This document shows, one piece after another, positions 1 to 7,716 of a stretch of DNA of 64,000 nt (positions are counted from its first letter, which is position 1; each line of letters begins with the position of its first letter). The notes beneath the pieces are model-generated. The model did no database searches. It was given only the letters and a program-made list of their open reading frames with translations, and was not told the DNA's origin. Origin of the DNA: Saccharothrix espanaensis DSM 44229 (lineage in GTDB: Bacteria; Actinomycetota; Actinomycetes; Mycobacteriales; Pseudonocardiaceae); assembly GCF_000328705.1 (NCBI RefSeq), contig NC_019673.1, positions 3,720,001 to 3,784,000 of the forward strand, given 5' to 3'. A program made the translations under genes and the position numbers.

Positions 1-249
1 GTGGAACCACACCAGCGCCGGGAACGGGCCGTCGCCGTGCGGGGTGTAGACCCGCACCGGGATGTCGCCCGCCGGGCCGGGGATGGTCCGGTCCTCGACC
101 TTGTCGACCGGCTCCGGGTGGGGTGAGGGCTGCCAGGACTTGGCGAACGCGGCGCGCATCTCGGCGGGCGAGGTCCCGTCGAGCGGCAGCAGGCCGCCCT
201 GGGCGTCGGTCGCGTCGATCACCGCACGTGCTTCAGGGTGCAGCGGCAT
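1..249 (-). CDS. alpha/beta hydrolase (HSL-type esterase), N-terminal part, cut by window edge
   Basis: Only the first 83 residues are in the window. They begin MPLHPEARAV and run through PAGDIPVRVYTP to FPALVWFH, the usual N-terminal cap and first strands of hormone-sensitive-lipase-type esterases; the HGGG oxyanion motif and the catalytic triad would lie beyond the edge. The ATG at 249 overlaps the last 17 bases of the DMFase-like gene, so it is probably the next cistron of the same minus-strand operon. A carboxylic ester or carbamate substrate linked to the amide pathway is inference. The family call is good, the substrate unknown. Confidence 0.8.
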   Translation of the reverse strand, partial: MPLHPEARAVIDATDAQGGLLPLDGTSPAEMRAAFAKSWQPSPHPEPVDKVEDRTIPGPAGDIPVRVYTPHGDGPFPALVWFH

Positions 250-2386
250 CGGGGTCGTCCTCCGTGTCCGGTCCCGCGCCGAAGCGCCGCAGCACGGCGG
301 CGGTCAGCCGGGAGACGTCGTTGTCGTCCTTGTCGTGCGACAGCGCGCCGCACCAGCCGATCGAGCCGGTGGCGAACACCGCGCCGCCACCGGGGGCGTC
401 GAGCAGCGTCAGGTCGGCGCGGCGGCGGTCCAGCGGGTCGCCCAGCGGGTGCGGGGTGGTGGGGCCGGTGTCGGCCTGGACGTACGCCTCGCCGAGCGTC
501 GCGCGGCCCAGCAGCACGACGTTCGGCGGACTGCCCAGCAGCGGATCGATGCCGTCGGTCTCGAACGAGGCCGCGTGGCCCTGCACCGCGCCGAACCCGC
601 CCAGCGGCGAGGACAGCCCGACCAGCAGCGGGTGCGGACCCGCCAGGTCGTACGCGCCGCCGCCGTGCAGGCCGGCGGCGGTGGTGCCGATGCCGAACAG
701 CCGGTGCGGGGCGCGGCCGCGCTCCTGCCACAGCCCGCCCGGCTCGCCGGTCGACGACAGGTGCAGCTCGCCCGGCTCGGACTCCCACATCCGCACGCCG
801 GCGTAGCCGCGCCGCAGCTCCGCCAGGTGCGGCTGCTTCGGGTGGATCGCGGTCACCCAGTAGGCGCCGTTGCCGCCCAGGTAGCCGAGGTTCCCGCCGC
901 CGCCCAGGTAGCGCTGCGCGGCGTCGAGCATCGCCCCGGTCCAGTACTCCGGGTGGCTGCCGGTGACCACCGCCCGGTAGCCCTCCAGCGCGGCCGCGCC
1001 GTCGGCGTGCAGGTCGTGGTCGGTCAGCACGTCGAACGCGAAGCCCTGCCGGCGCAGCCAGCCGACCAGGTGCAGGTCCTCGCTGTACTGGTGCGGCCCG
1101 CCCGCGTGCCGGAACACGTGGTCGTCGCGCACGCCCAGCAGCGGCCGGCGCAGCGACGCGATGGCGGTGCCGCTGCCGTCACGGTGCCGGTCGTACAGGC
1201 TGTGCAGGTGGTTGTCCCGGGCGAACGGGGCCGCCACCTCCGCCGGGTCCTCCGGCAGGAACGGCATGTGCACGTGCTCCAGCGCGTAGGCCAGGTAGCT
1301 CAACGTCGGCACCAGGAACGCCAGCCGCGCGGTGGGCCTGGTCGGCCGGACGAAGAACGGCAGCCGGTCCACGCCCAGCTCCGTCGCCAGCTCCACCGCG
1401 TAGCAGCCGCTGGGCAGGTCGTCGGGCAGCGCGAACTCCAGCACCGGGTCCCAGCCGCAGTCGGCCAGGTCGTCGGAGTGGAAGTGCACCGCCGAGTAGC
1501 CCCGGTCGGCGAACCGCCAGTCCAGCACCTCGCCGGTCCAGTCGTGCCCGGTCACCCCGCGCAGCGGCTGGTTGTGCAGCGCGCCGTGCCGCCCGTCGAC
1601 CAGGTCCAGCAGGGTGTCGCCGCCGATGCCGTGGGACAGCTCCCAGTGCGCCCGCGCGCCCAGGTGCCACGCCGAGCGGGTGTCGGCGACCAGCCAGTCC
1701 AGTTCGGTGCGCAGGTCGGCGAACACCGTCGGCCCGTCCAGCTTGCCGTCGAAGTGGCCGCCGACCCGCCCGCCGACCCGGCGCGCGGCGAACAGCAGCG
1801 AGGCCGCGCCCGCCACCAGCGGACCGGTCGGCGGCACGGTGACCACGACGCCGGCCTCGTCGGCGAGCCGGTCGCGCGGCCGGACCTCGATCCGCGCGCC
1901 CGCCTCGCCGTAGCCGCCGACGACCAGGTACCAGCGGCGCAGGCGCAGCACCGGGCCGCGCACCGAGACGACACCGCCCGCCGTGCGCACGGCGAACTCC
2001 GGCGTGCCGTCGGCCCGCAGCGCCAGTTCGGCGAACGGCCCGTCGTCGGGGTCGCCCTGGCTCATCAGGCCCGCCCGGCCGGCCGGGAACGCCGTCGGCC
2101 ACACCCACACCGCGAACGACACCGCCGCGCCGAGCACCGGCGGACGCGACACCAGCCCGTACGAGCCGTGGTCGAAGTCCTGGCGCGGCACCGAGACCCG
2201 GGCCGGGACGTCGACGTCCACGGGCGTGCGGACCGGCGCGTTCCCGTCGTGGTCCACCCGCAGCACGCGCACCCGCGCGTCCGAGGTGGACGCGCTGGCG
2301 TGCACCGACACCCGTTCGCCCGGCCGGTAGTCCAACCGGTCGGTGTAGCCCACGACGGGCGCACGGGTGTGGTCGACGGGTGCCAT
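233..2386 (-). CDS. N,N-dimethylformamidase large-subunit-like amidohydrolase
   Basis: 717 residues of the DMFase beta-subunit family. Residues about 80-280 look like a beta-rich LamG/lectin-type domain and about 345-700 form the catalytic domain. Family enzymes hold a mononuclear iron with two Tyr and one Glu and hydrolyse small amides. Candidate ligands are Tyr364 or Tyr367 (PTLSYLAY), Tyr398 (LYDRHRDGSG) and Glu480 (TGSHPEYW). The 82-residue Tyr398-Glu480 spacing is close to the spacing I recall for the characterised enzyme. The ATG lies one base after the SDR stop, so it is translationally linked. No small-subunit gene is beside it and it lacks the N-terminal extension of the paralogue at 52960-55530. 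Neighbouring dehydrogenases and a Liv-type importer suggest breakdown of an imported amide; the substrate is unknown. Confidence 0.85.
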   Translation of the reverse strand: MAPVDHTRAPVVGYTDRLDYRPGERVSVHASASTSDARVRVLRVDHDGNAPVRTPVDVDVPARVSVPRQDFDHGSYGLVSRPPVLGAAVSFAVWVWPTAFPAGRAGLMSQGDPDDGPFAELALRADGTPEFAVRTAGGVVSVRGPVLRLRRWYLVVGGYGEAGARIEVRPRDRLADEAGVVVTVPPTGPLVAGAASLLFAARRVGGRVGGHFDGKLDGPTVFADLRTELDWLVADTRSAWHLGARAHWELSHGIGGDTLLDLVDGRHGALHNQPLRGVTGHDWTGEVLDWRFADRGYSAVHFHSDDLADCGWDPVLEFALPDDLPSGCYAVELATELGVDRLPFFVRPTRPTARLAFLVPTLSYLAYALEHVHMPFLPEDPAEVAAPFARDNHLHSLYDRHRDGSGTAIASLRRPLLGVRDDHVFRHAGGPHQYSEDLHLVGWLRRQGFAFDVLTDHDLHADGAAALEGYRAVVTGSHPEYWTGAMLDAAQRYLGGGGNLGYLGGNGAYWVTAIHPKQPHLAELRRGYAGVRMWESEPGELHLSSTGEPGGLWQERGRAPHRLFGIGTTAAGLHGGGAYDLAGPHPLLVGLSSPLGGFGAVQGHAASFETDGIDPLLGSPPNVVLLGRATLGEAYVQADTGPTTPHPLGDPLDRRRADLTLLDAPGGGAVFATGSIGWCGALSHDKDDNDVSRLTAAVLRRFGAGPDTEDDPDAAAP

Positions 2387-2387
2387 G

Positions 2388-3116
2388 TCAGCCCCTCAAG
2401 AGCTGGCCGCCGTCGATCGGCAGCACGGTGCCGGTGATGTGCCGCGCCTCCAACGACGCCAGCAGCAGCACGGTCGGCACCAGGTCGTCGGTGTTCGCGA
2501 TGCGCCCCAGCGGGATTCGTTCCAGCCACGGCGCGCGCGCCGCCGGGTCCGCCATGGAGGAAGCGGTCAGCGGCGTCTCCACCGGGCCCGGCGCGACCGC
2601 GTTGACCCGGATCCCGTACGGGGCCAGTTCCAGCGCCGCCGAGCGGGTCAGCGCGTTCATCGCCGCCTTGGTGGCCTCGTAGTGCCCCAGGCCCACGGTC
2701 GGCTGCATCGCGCCCGCCGAGCTGATGTGCACGATCGAGCCGCCGCGCCGGGCCGTGATCATCGCCTCGCCGACCACCTGGGTGATCAGGAACGTGCCGC
2801 GCACGTTCACCGCCAGCACCGCGTCCAGCGCCTCCACCGGCAGCGACATCAGCGGGGCCGCGCCGCCGACCACGCCCGCCGCGTGCACCAGCACGTCGAT
2901 GGGGCCTAATTCGGCGACTGTCTTCGCGACGCCCGTGCGCACCGAGTACTCGTCGCGCACGTCCATGTGCACCCCGAGCCCGCCGAACTCCTCCGCGGTG
3001 CGGGCCAGACCCACCGCGTCCACGTCCGCCACCGCGACCCGGTGCCCCCGGCCGGCCAGCGCCGCCGCGATCGCGCCGCCGATGCCGCCCGCCCCTCCCG
3101 TGACCAGCGCGACCAT
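2388..3116 (-). CDS. short-chain dehydrogenase/reductase (FabG-like)
   Basis: 242-residue classical SDR. The Rossmann motif TGGAGGIG is at residues 6-13, the catalytic Ser at 133 (HISSAG), and Tyr146/Lys150 form the YxxxK pair (YEATK). The C-terminus ends GTVLPIDGG, typical of FabG-type NAD(P)H oxidoreductases. Start ATG at 3116 overlaps the stop of the methyltransferase-like gene by one base (TGATG). Probably oxidises or reduces a hydroxyl intermediate in the amide pathway; the substrate cannot be read from sequence. Confidence 0.92.
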   Translation of the reverse strand: MVALVTGGAGGIGGAIAAALAGRGHRVAVADVDAVGLARTAEEFGGLGVHMDVRDEYSVRTGVAKTVAELGPIDVLVHAAGVVGGAAPLMSLPVEALDAVLAVNVRGTFLITQVVGEAMITARRGGSIVHISSAGAMQPTVGLGHYEATKAAMNALTRSAALELAPYGIRVNAVAPGPVETPLTASSMADPAARAPWLERIPLGRIANTDDLVPTVLLLASLEARHITGTVLPIDGGQLLRG

Positions 3117-4081
3117 CACACGGCCTCGGCGATCACGACGCGCGGGCTGCCCGGCAGCGGCCGGGTCTCCAACACCTGCCAGCCGGTCGCGGCCAGCCAG
3201 TCGTGCACCTCGTTCTGCGGGTGCACCACGGTGCCGTCGATGACCAGGTACTCGCCGGCCATCACCGGGTCCAGCCGGCGGCCGTCCGCGCCGTCGAGCA
3301 GGAAGTCCAGCACCAGCAGCGTCGCACCGGGGTCGACCACGCCGCGCGCGGCGCGCAGGATGGTCTGGTTCTGCTCGGCGTCGAAGCGGTGCACCACGTG
3401 CTCCAGCAGCACCGCGTCGTACCGGCCGGGCACCTCGTCGGTGAGCGGATCGGCCTCGTGGAAGGAGATCCGGTCGGCCACCGCGGGGTCGACCGAGCCC
3501 CGGGCGGGCTCCACGAACTCCCGGGTGCCGACGAACGTGCCGGTGAGCCCGGGGTTGCGCTTGGCGGCCTCGCCGAGGAACGCGGCCGAGAGCCCGCCCA
3601 GGTCGAGCACGTCGTGGTGCCGCGAGAAGTCGTAGTTCTCGGCGAGCATGACCGCGTGCAGCGCGTTGTAGGTCTGCACGCCGTTCATGAACACGCCCAT
3701 CCGGGCCTCGTCCAGCTCGAACGGGCCGGGTCGCGCGGAGCGCATGGACGAGGTGTAGTGCAGCCAGTGCGGGTAGCTCAGGGCGTCCCAGAAGGCCAGG
3801 TGCGGGCGCAGGTCGAGCCCGCCCTGCCCGGCCAGGTAGGCCTCGGTCACCGGGGTGTTGGCGTACTTGCCGTCGCGGTGCTCCAGCAGGCCCAGGCCCA
3901 CCATCGCATCGCCCAGGATGCGCGCCGAGCGCTCCGGCAGCTCGGCGCGCTCGGCCAGTTCCAGGCAGCTCGCCGGACCCAGGGCCAGGGCGCTGAACAC
4001 CCCGAGCTCGCTGGCCGCGAACAGCTGCTTGGCGGCCATGTACCCGGTCGCGACGGTGACCAGGGCGGTGGGATCGGTCAT
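3116..4081 (-). CDS. O-methyltransferase-family protein with degenerate SAM motif
   Basis: 321 residues with the architecture of COMT-like actinobacterial O-methyltransferases: an N-terminal winged-helix dimerisation domain (to about residue 110) and a C-terminal Rossmann methyltransferase domain. Motif I, normally DxGGGxG, reads DLGGLSA at residues 160-166, so two of the three glycines that contact SAM are replaced. The segment holding the usual catalytic His is present as HVVHRFDAE (His231). The gene is otherwise intact and sits between ADH and SDR genes in a tight operon (11-base gap upstream, 1-base overlap downstream). It could be a methyltransferase with weakened SAM binding or a repurposed, non-methylating family member, as known for some of these folds. 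Confidence 0.8.
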   Translation of the reverse strand: MTDPTALVTVATGYMAAKQLFAASELGVFSALALGPASCLELAERAELPERSARILGDAMVGLGLLEHRDGKYANTPVTEAYLAGQGGLDLRPHLAFWDALSYPHWLHYTSSMRSARPGPFELDEARMGVFMNGVQTYNALHAVMLAENYDFSRHHDVLDLGGLSAAFLGEAAKRNPGLTGTFVGTREFVEPARGSVDPAVADRISFHEADPLTDEVPGRYDAVLLEHVVHRFDAEQNQTILRAARGVVDPGATLLVLDFLLDGADGRRLDPVMAGEYLVIDGTVVHPQNEVHDWLAATGWQVLETRPLPGSPRVVIAEAV

Positions 4082-4092
4082 CGCGGTTCCTC

Positions 4093-5205
4093 CTAGTCCA
4101 GTCCGGGGTCGACGACGGCCTTGATCGCGGCCATCGACTCCATGTCACGGATCGCCCGCTCCGCGCCCGACAGCCCGACGGCCGGGGAGAACATGGCGTC
4201 CCACTCGAAGCGGTCGGCGAACGCCGACAGGAAGCGCAGCGCGCGGGCCAGGTCGCCCACGTCGCCGTTGAGCGAGCCCACGACGGTGATCTCGCGGCCC
4301 ATCACCACGTCCATCGGCACCGGCGCGGCCTGCGGGCCCGCGATGCCGACCACCACGTGCGTGCCGCGCTTGCCGCACATCAGCACGCCCTCGCGGTTGG
4401 CCGTGGGGGCACCGGCGAAGTCCAGCACCAGGTCCGCGCCCAGCGCGCCGGTCAGCTCCTCGACCTGGGCGACCCGCTCGTCCGGGTCGGTCACGTCGGT
4501 GACGTCGATGGTGGCGTCCGCGCCGAACTTCGCGGCCAGCGCCAGCCGGTTGGGCGGGCCGCCCAGGGTGATCACCTGGCCCGCGCCCGCCGCGCGGGCG
4601 AACGCGGTGGCGACCAGGCCGAGCGGACCCGAGCCCTGCACGGCCACCGTGCTGCCCGGTCGGACGCCGCCGGCGTTGGCGAACGCGCGCACCACCGTCT
4701 TGACCGCGCACCCGGCCGCGGCGGCCCAGGTGTCGGGCAGGTCGGCGGGCAGGACGATCCGGTGCGCGCCCGGCGCGAGGTAGACGTACTCGGCCAGCCC
4801 GCCGATGGCGTAGGGCCAGCGGTCCGAGCGCTGGCCGAACCCGTAGCCCCGGTTGTCGCACAGCACCGGCTCGCGCAGCACCGTGCAGCCCTGGCAGTGC
4901 CCGCACACCGACTCCGACCAGACCACCCGGCTGCCGATCTCGACCGGCTTGCCGCAGGCGTCCCGGCCGGAGTGCGCGCTCAGCGCCACGACCTCGCCGG
5001 TCATCTCGTGGCCGAGGATGATCGGCAGCGGGACGAACGGCATGGCGCCGGCCCAGATGTGGGCGTCGGTCCCGCACAGCGTGGTGCTGGTGATCCGGAC
5101 GATCGCCGACCCGGCCGGCAGCTCCTTGGGCAGCGGCACCTCGGTGAGCTCCAGCGGCGCGTTGAAGTCGCGCAGCACCGCCGCTCGGGTCGCGGTGGGG
5201 TGCAT
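4093..5205 (-). CDS. zinc-dependent alcohol dehydrogenase (MDR family)
   Basis: 370 residues, medium-chain dehydrogenase. Catalytic-zinc ligands Cys44 (TTLCGTD) and His66 with Glu67 (GHEMTGE) are present. The structural zinc site is C101, C104, C107, C116 (CGHCQGC then C). The nucleotide-binding loop is GSGPLGLVA. The start ATG directly abuts the stop of the upstream small gene (TAGATG) with GGGAGG just upstream. Reaction: NAD(P)-dependent oxidation of an alcohol or aldehyde-level intermediate; in context probably a catabolic step of the same operon. Substrate unknown. Confidence 0.92.
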   Translation of the reverse strand: MHPTATRAAVLRDFNAPLELTEVPLPKELPAGSAIVRITSTTLCGTDAHIWAGAMPFVPLPIILGHEMTGEVVALSAHSGRDACGKPVEIGSRVVWSESVCGHCQGCTVLREPVLCDNRGYGFGQRSDRWPYAIGGLAEYVYLAPGAHRIVLPADLPDTWAAAAGCAVKTVVRAFANAGGVRPGSTVAVQGSGPLGLVATAFARAAGAGQVITLGGPPNRLALAAKFGADATIDVTDVTDPDERVAQVEELTGALGADLVLDFAGAPTANREGVLMCGKRGTHVVVGIAGPQAAPVPMDVVMGREITVVGSLNGDVGDLARALRFLSAFADRFEWDAMFSPAVGLSGAERAIRDMESMAAIKAVVDPGLD

Positions 5206-5619
5206 CTACGCCTCCCGGCTGTTCTGGTCGGTCGGGGCGGACAGCCGCGCCGCCCGCTCGGCGAGCGCGCGGGCCAGGAAGGGGTGCGGGCCCTCGGCGG
5301 GGAAGTCGTGCCCGGCGGGCAGCGCGGGGTCGAACCACCCGTCGCCGGGCGGCCCCGGGTCCGGCCTGGCCGCCACGGCGCAGTCCGTCCCGGCCACGGC
5401 ACCGCCAGTCCCGACCACGGCACCGCCAGTCCCGGACCCGGCACCGCCGGACCCGGCCACGGCGCGGTCGGACCCGGTCAGGGCGGGCAGCCGGACCGCG
5501 CCGGCGGACTCCGGCGGCACGAAGGGGAGCGCGGTGTCGAACCACCCGTCGTGCGCGCCGGAAGGCCCGCCGGCCGCCCCGGCGGGCGTCGGCGGGCGCG
5601 AGTCGTCAGAGCGGGTCAT
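5206..5619 (-). CDS. hypothetical protein with duplicated DGWFDxALP motif
   Basis: 137-residue protein that I do not recognise. It has two near-identical segments, DGWFDTALPF (residues 24-33) and DGWFDPALPA (93-102), separated by a Gly/Ala/Thr-rich low-complexity linker whose DNA (about 5371-5475) is made of imperfect tandem repeats around caccgccagtcccg. The C-terminus is a predicted helix (FLARALAERAARL). No signal peptide or transmembrane segment is evident. It lies between the importer permease and the ADH, stops exactly at the ADH start and keeps the operon's spacing, so expression with the pathway is likely. The function is not known; a short linear binding motif or small accessory subunit is possible. 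Confidence 0.6.
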   Translation of the reverse strand: MTRSDDSRPPTPAGAAGGPSGAHDGWFDTALPFVPPESAGAVRLPALTGSDRAVAGSGGAGSGTGGAVVGTGGAVAGTDCAVAARPDPGPPGDGWFDPALPAGHDFPAEGPHPFLARALAERAARLSAPTDQNSREA

Positions 5620-5638
5620 GCAACCCCCTTCGGTCCGG

Positions 5639-6505
5639 TCAGGCCATGGAGTCCCACCGGTCCCGGCGACGCGTCCACACCAGGACGACGAGGATCACCA
5701 GGAACGGCAGGACGCCGCGGTACTGCTGGAGGGCGACGACGGTGCTGGCCAGGCCCTGGAGCACGCCCAGGGCCACGCCGCCGACGAACGTCCACGCGAA
5801 GCTGCGGAACCCGCCGACCAGCGCGGCGGCCAGCGCCGGCGCGATCAGCAGGGCCTGCGAGCCGAAGTCGCTGGCCAGCTGGGGAGCCACGATCATGATC
5901 CCCAGGGCGCTGGCCGCGCCCGCGACGCCCCACACCACCATCGACAGCCGGGGCACCCGGATGCCGATCAGCTCGGCGGTGGTCGGCCGCTCGGACAGCG
6001 CGCGCAGCAGCAGGCCGACCCGCGTGCGCTTGAGCAGCACGGTGGGCAGCACGGCGAACAGGACCGCGAGGATCATGGTGACCACCGCGGTCCACGTCAC
6101 CACCACGCCGCCGACCGTGACCGCCGGGCTGTCGAACGGGCTGGGGAACCGGTGCGGGTGCTGTGCGCCGAACAACCGCAACCCCACCGCGACGAGCCCG
6201 GTGAAGGTCGCGATGGTCACCGCGGCCTTCACCCCTTCGCCCGCCTCGGAGAACCAGCGGACCATCACCGCGCCGAGCCCCATGTGCAGCGCCGCCGACG
6301 TCGCCAGCCCGCACGCGATCGCCAGGAACAGGGGCAGGCCCGCCTCGTGCAGCACGACCATGGCGAACGCCCCGAAGGCGCCCACGGCGGCCTGCGCGAA
6401 GTTGACCACGGCGACGAGGCGGTAGGTGAGCAGCGTGGACAGCCCCATCAGGGCATAGGCCCCGCCGGTGACCAGTCCCGCGATGGCCGCGGACAGTTGC
6501 AGCAC
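5639..6505 (-). CDS. branched-chain amino acid/amide-type ABC transporter permease (LivH family)
   Basis: 288-residue, strongly hydrophobic inner-membrane permease with about eight predicted membrane helices. It begins with the family-typical GLVTGGAYALMGLSTLL and has the downstream segment VNFAQAAVGAFGAF. It pairs with the LivM-LivG fusion and the binding protein encoded just upstream. Liv/HAAT systems carry branched-chain amino acids, urea or short amides; given the operon, an amide or amino-acid-like pathway substrate is plausible but not proven. Confidence 0.92.
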   Translation of the reverse strand: MLQLSAAIAGLVTGGAYALMGLSTLLTYRLVAVVNFAQAAVGAFGAFAMVVLHEAGLPLFLAIACGLATSAALHMGLGAVMVRWFSEAGEGVKAAVTIATFTGLVAVGLRLFGAQHPHRFPSPFDSPAVTVGGVVVTWTAVVTMILAVLFAVLPTVLLKRTRVGLLLRALSERPTTAELIGIRVPRLSMVVWGVAGAASALGIMIVAPQLASDFGSQALLIAPALAAALVGGFRSFAWTFVGGVALGVLQGLASTVVALQQYRGVLPFLVILVVLVWTRRRDRWDSMA

Positions 6506-6518
6506 AGCAGCCTCCGGG

Positions 6519-7685
6519 TCAGGCGTTGGGCACGGTGATGAACGTGTCGTCCACCACGACCCACCGCAGGCCGGTCAGGCGGACGATCTTGGACGCCTGG
6601 TTGGGGGCGTGGCTCTCGCCGGGGCCGAACTCCCACGGGGTGCCCAGCATCGGGTCCTCGATCGGGGTCATGTCGCGCAGCGCCGCGCCGACCGAGTCGC
6701 GGGTGACCTCGCCCTTGATCGACTTGAGCACCTCGACGGTGAACTTCGCGGCCAGGTAGCCGCCCTGGGAGAACGCGGTGGCCTGCGCGTCGCCGCGGCT
6801 GACCGCGCTGCGCCAGCCCTTGTTGGCCAGGCTGTCGGAGGTGAACGGCTCGAACTCGCTGCCCGCGTAGACGTTGAGCCCGAGCCCGCCGACGGCCTTG
6901 GCGACGCTGTCGGTGTAGGCGGGGGCCAGCAGCAGGAAGTCGACGTCGTCCATGCCCTGGGTCTTGGCCGCCTGGAGCCACGGCACGACGAGCTGCTCGG
7001 CCGGGTTGAACAGGATGGCGTCGCAGCGCTCCTGCTTGGCCCGCAGCAGGTACGGCGTGAGGTCGCCGCTCTGCTGCACGGTCTGGTCGTCGATCACCAG
7101 CCGCTGGCCGCTGAGCTTCTCCCAGCGGGCCAGGGCTTCCTTGACCGCGTCCTCGGAACCGGGCAGCACGACGGTGAAGTTGCAGACCCGCTTGTCGCCG
7201 AGCTTCTGCGTGGCGTGCAGCAGGACGGCGGTCATGAGAGTGAACGGGCCGACGTTGACCGGCGCGATGTTGGGGCTCTGGAAGCACTTCGGGGTGGCCG
7301 CCACCGCCATCACCGAGTTGAGCCTGGACTGGCGGTAGAACCCGTCGTTGACGTCGCAGTCGGTGAAGCTGGACGAGCCCACCATCGCCACCACGCCCGC
7401 GTCGGCGAGCTCGCGGGCGACCTGGGCGCTGCGCTGGGGGTTGCCCGCGTCGTCCTTGACGATGTACTCGATCTTCTTCCCGTTGATGCCGCCCGCCTCG
7501 TTGGCGTCGTCGAAGACGCGCTGGGCGGTCTTGGGCACCTCCGCGGTGATGAACTGGCCGGTGAGTCCGGCGACGGCACCGATCTTGATGGTGTCGCCAC
7601 CGCCGCCGGCACCACAGCCGGCCAGCGCAGACGCCGTCAGGGCGGCCGCGAACAACACGGCTCCCGCCTTGAGGTGCTTGCTCAT
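6519..7685 (-). CDS. ABC transporter substrate-binding lipoprotein (LivK/type I periplasmic)
   Basis: 388 residues. The signal peptide ends in the lipobox LAGCG, so the mature protein is lipid-anchored outside the membrane. The body starts TIKIGAVAGLTGQF, the hallmark first strand of LivK-like binding proteins, followed by GGINGKKIEY and later the two-lobe fold. It captures the solute for the permeases encoded on both sides. The specificity residues cannot be read reliably; the operon suggests an amide, amino acid or related compound. Confidence 0.93.
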   Translation of the reverse strand: MSKHLKAGAVLFAAALTASALAGCGAGGGGDTIKIGAVAGLTGQFITAEVPKTAQRVFDDANEAGGINGKKIEYIVKDDAGNPQRSAQVARELADAGVVAMVGSSSFTDCDVNDGFYRQSRLNSVMAVAATPKCFQSPNIAPVNVGPFTLMTAVLLHATQKLGDKRVCNFTVVLPGSEDAVKEALARWEKLSGQRLVIDDQTVQQSGDLTPYLLRAKQERCDAILFNPAEQLVVPWLQAAKTQGMDDVDFLLLAPAYTDSVAKAVGGLGLNVYAGSEFEPFTSDSLANKGWRSAVSRGDAQATAFSQGGYLAAKFTVEVLKSIKGEVTRDSVGAALRDMTPIEDPMLGTPWEFGPGESHAPNQASKIVRLTGLRWVVVDDTFITVPNA

Positions 7686-7716
7686 CGAGGTTGTTTCCTT
7701 TCGGGGAACGGTCGGA

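Noticed and set aside
62-2437. Very long open frame on the plus strand opposite the DMFase-like gene
   Set aside because: Arg/Pro/Val-rich composition typical of the antisense of a GC-rich gene; no ribosome-binding site and no recognisable domain.
5206-5619. RiPP precursor with repeated core DGWFD
   Set aside because: No modifying enzyme typical of RiPPs lies in this operon, and the repeats are far from both a leader and the C-terminus; kept as an unknown protein.
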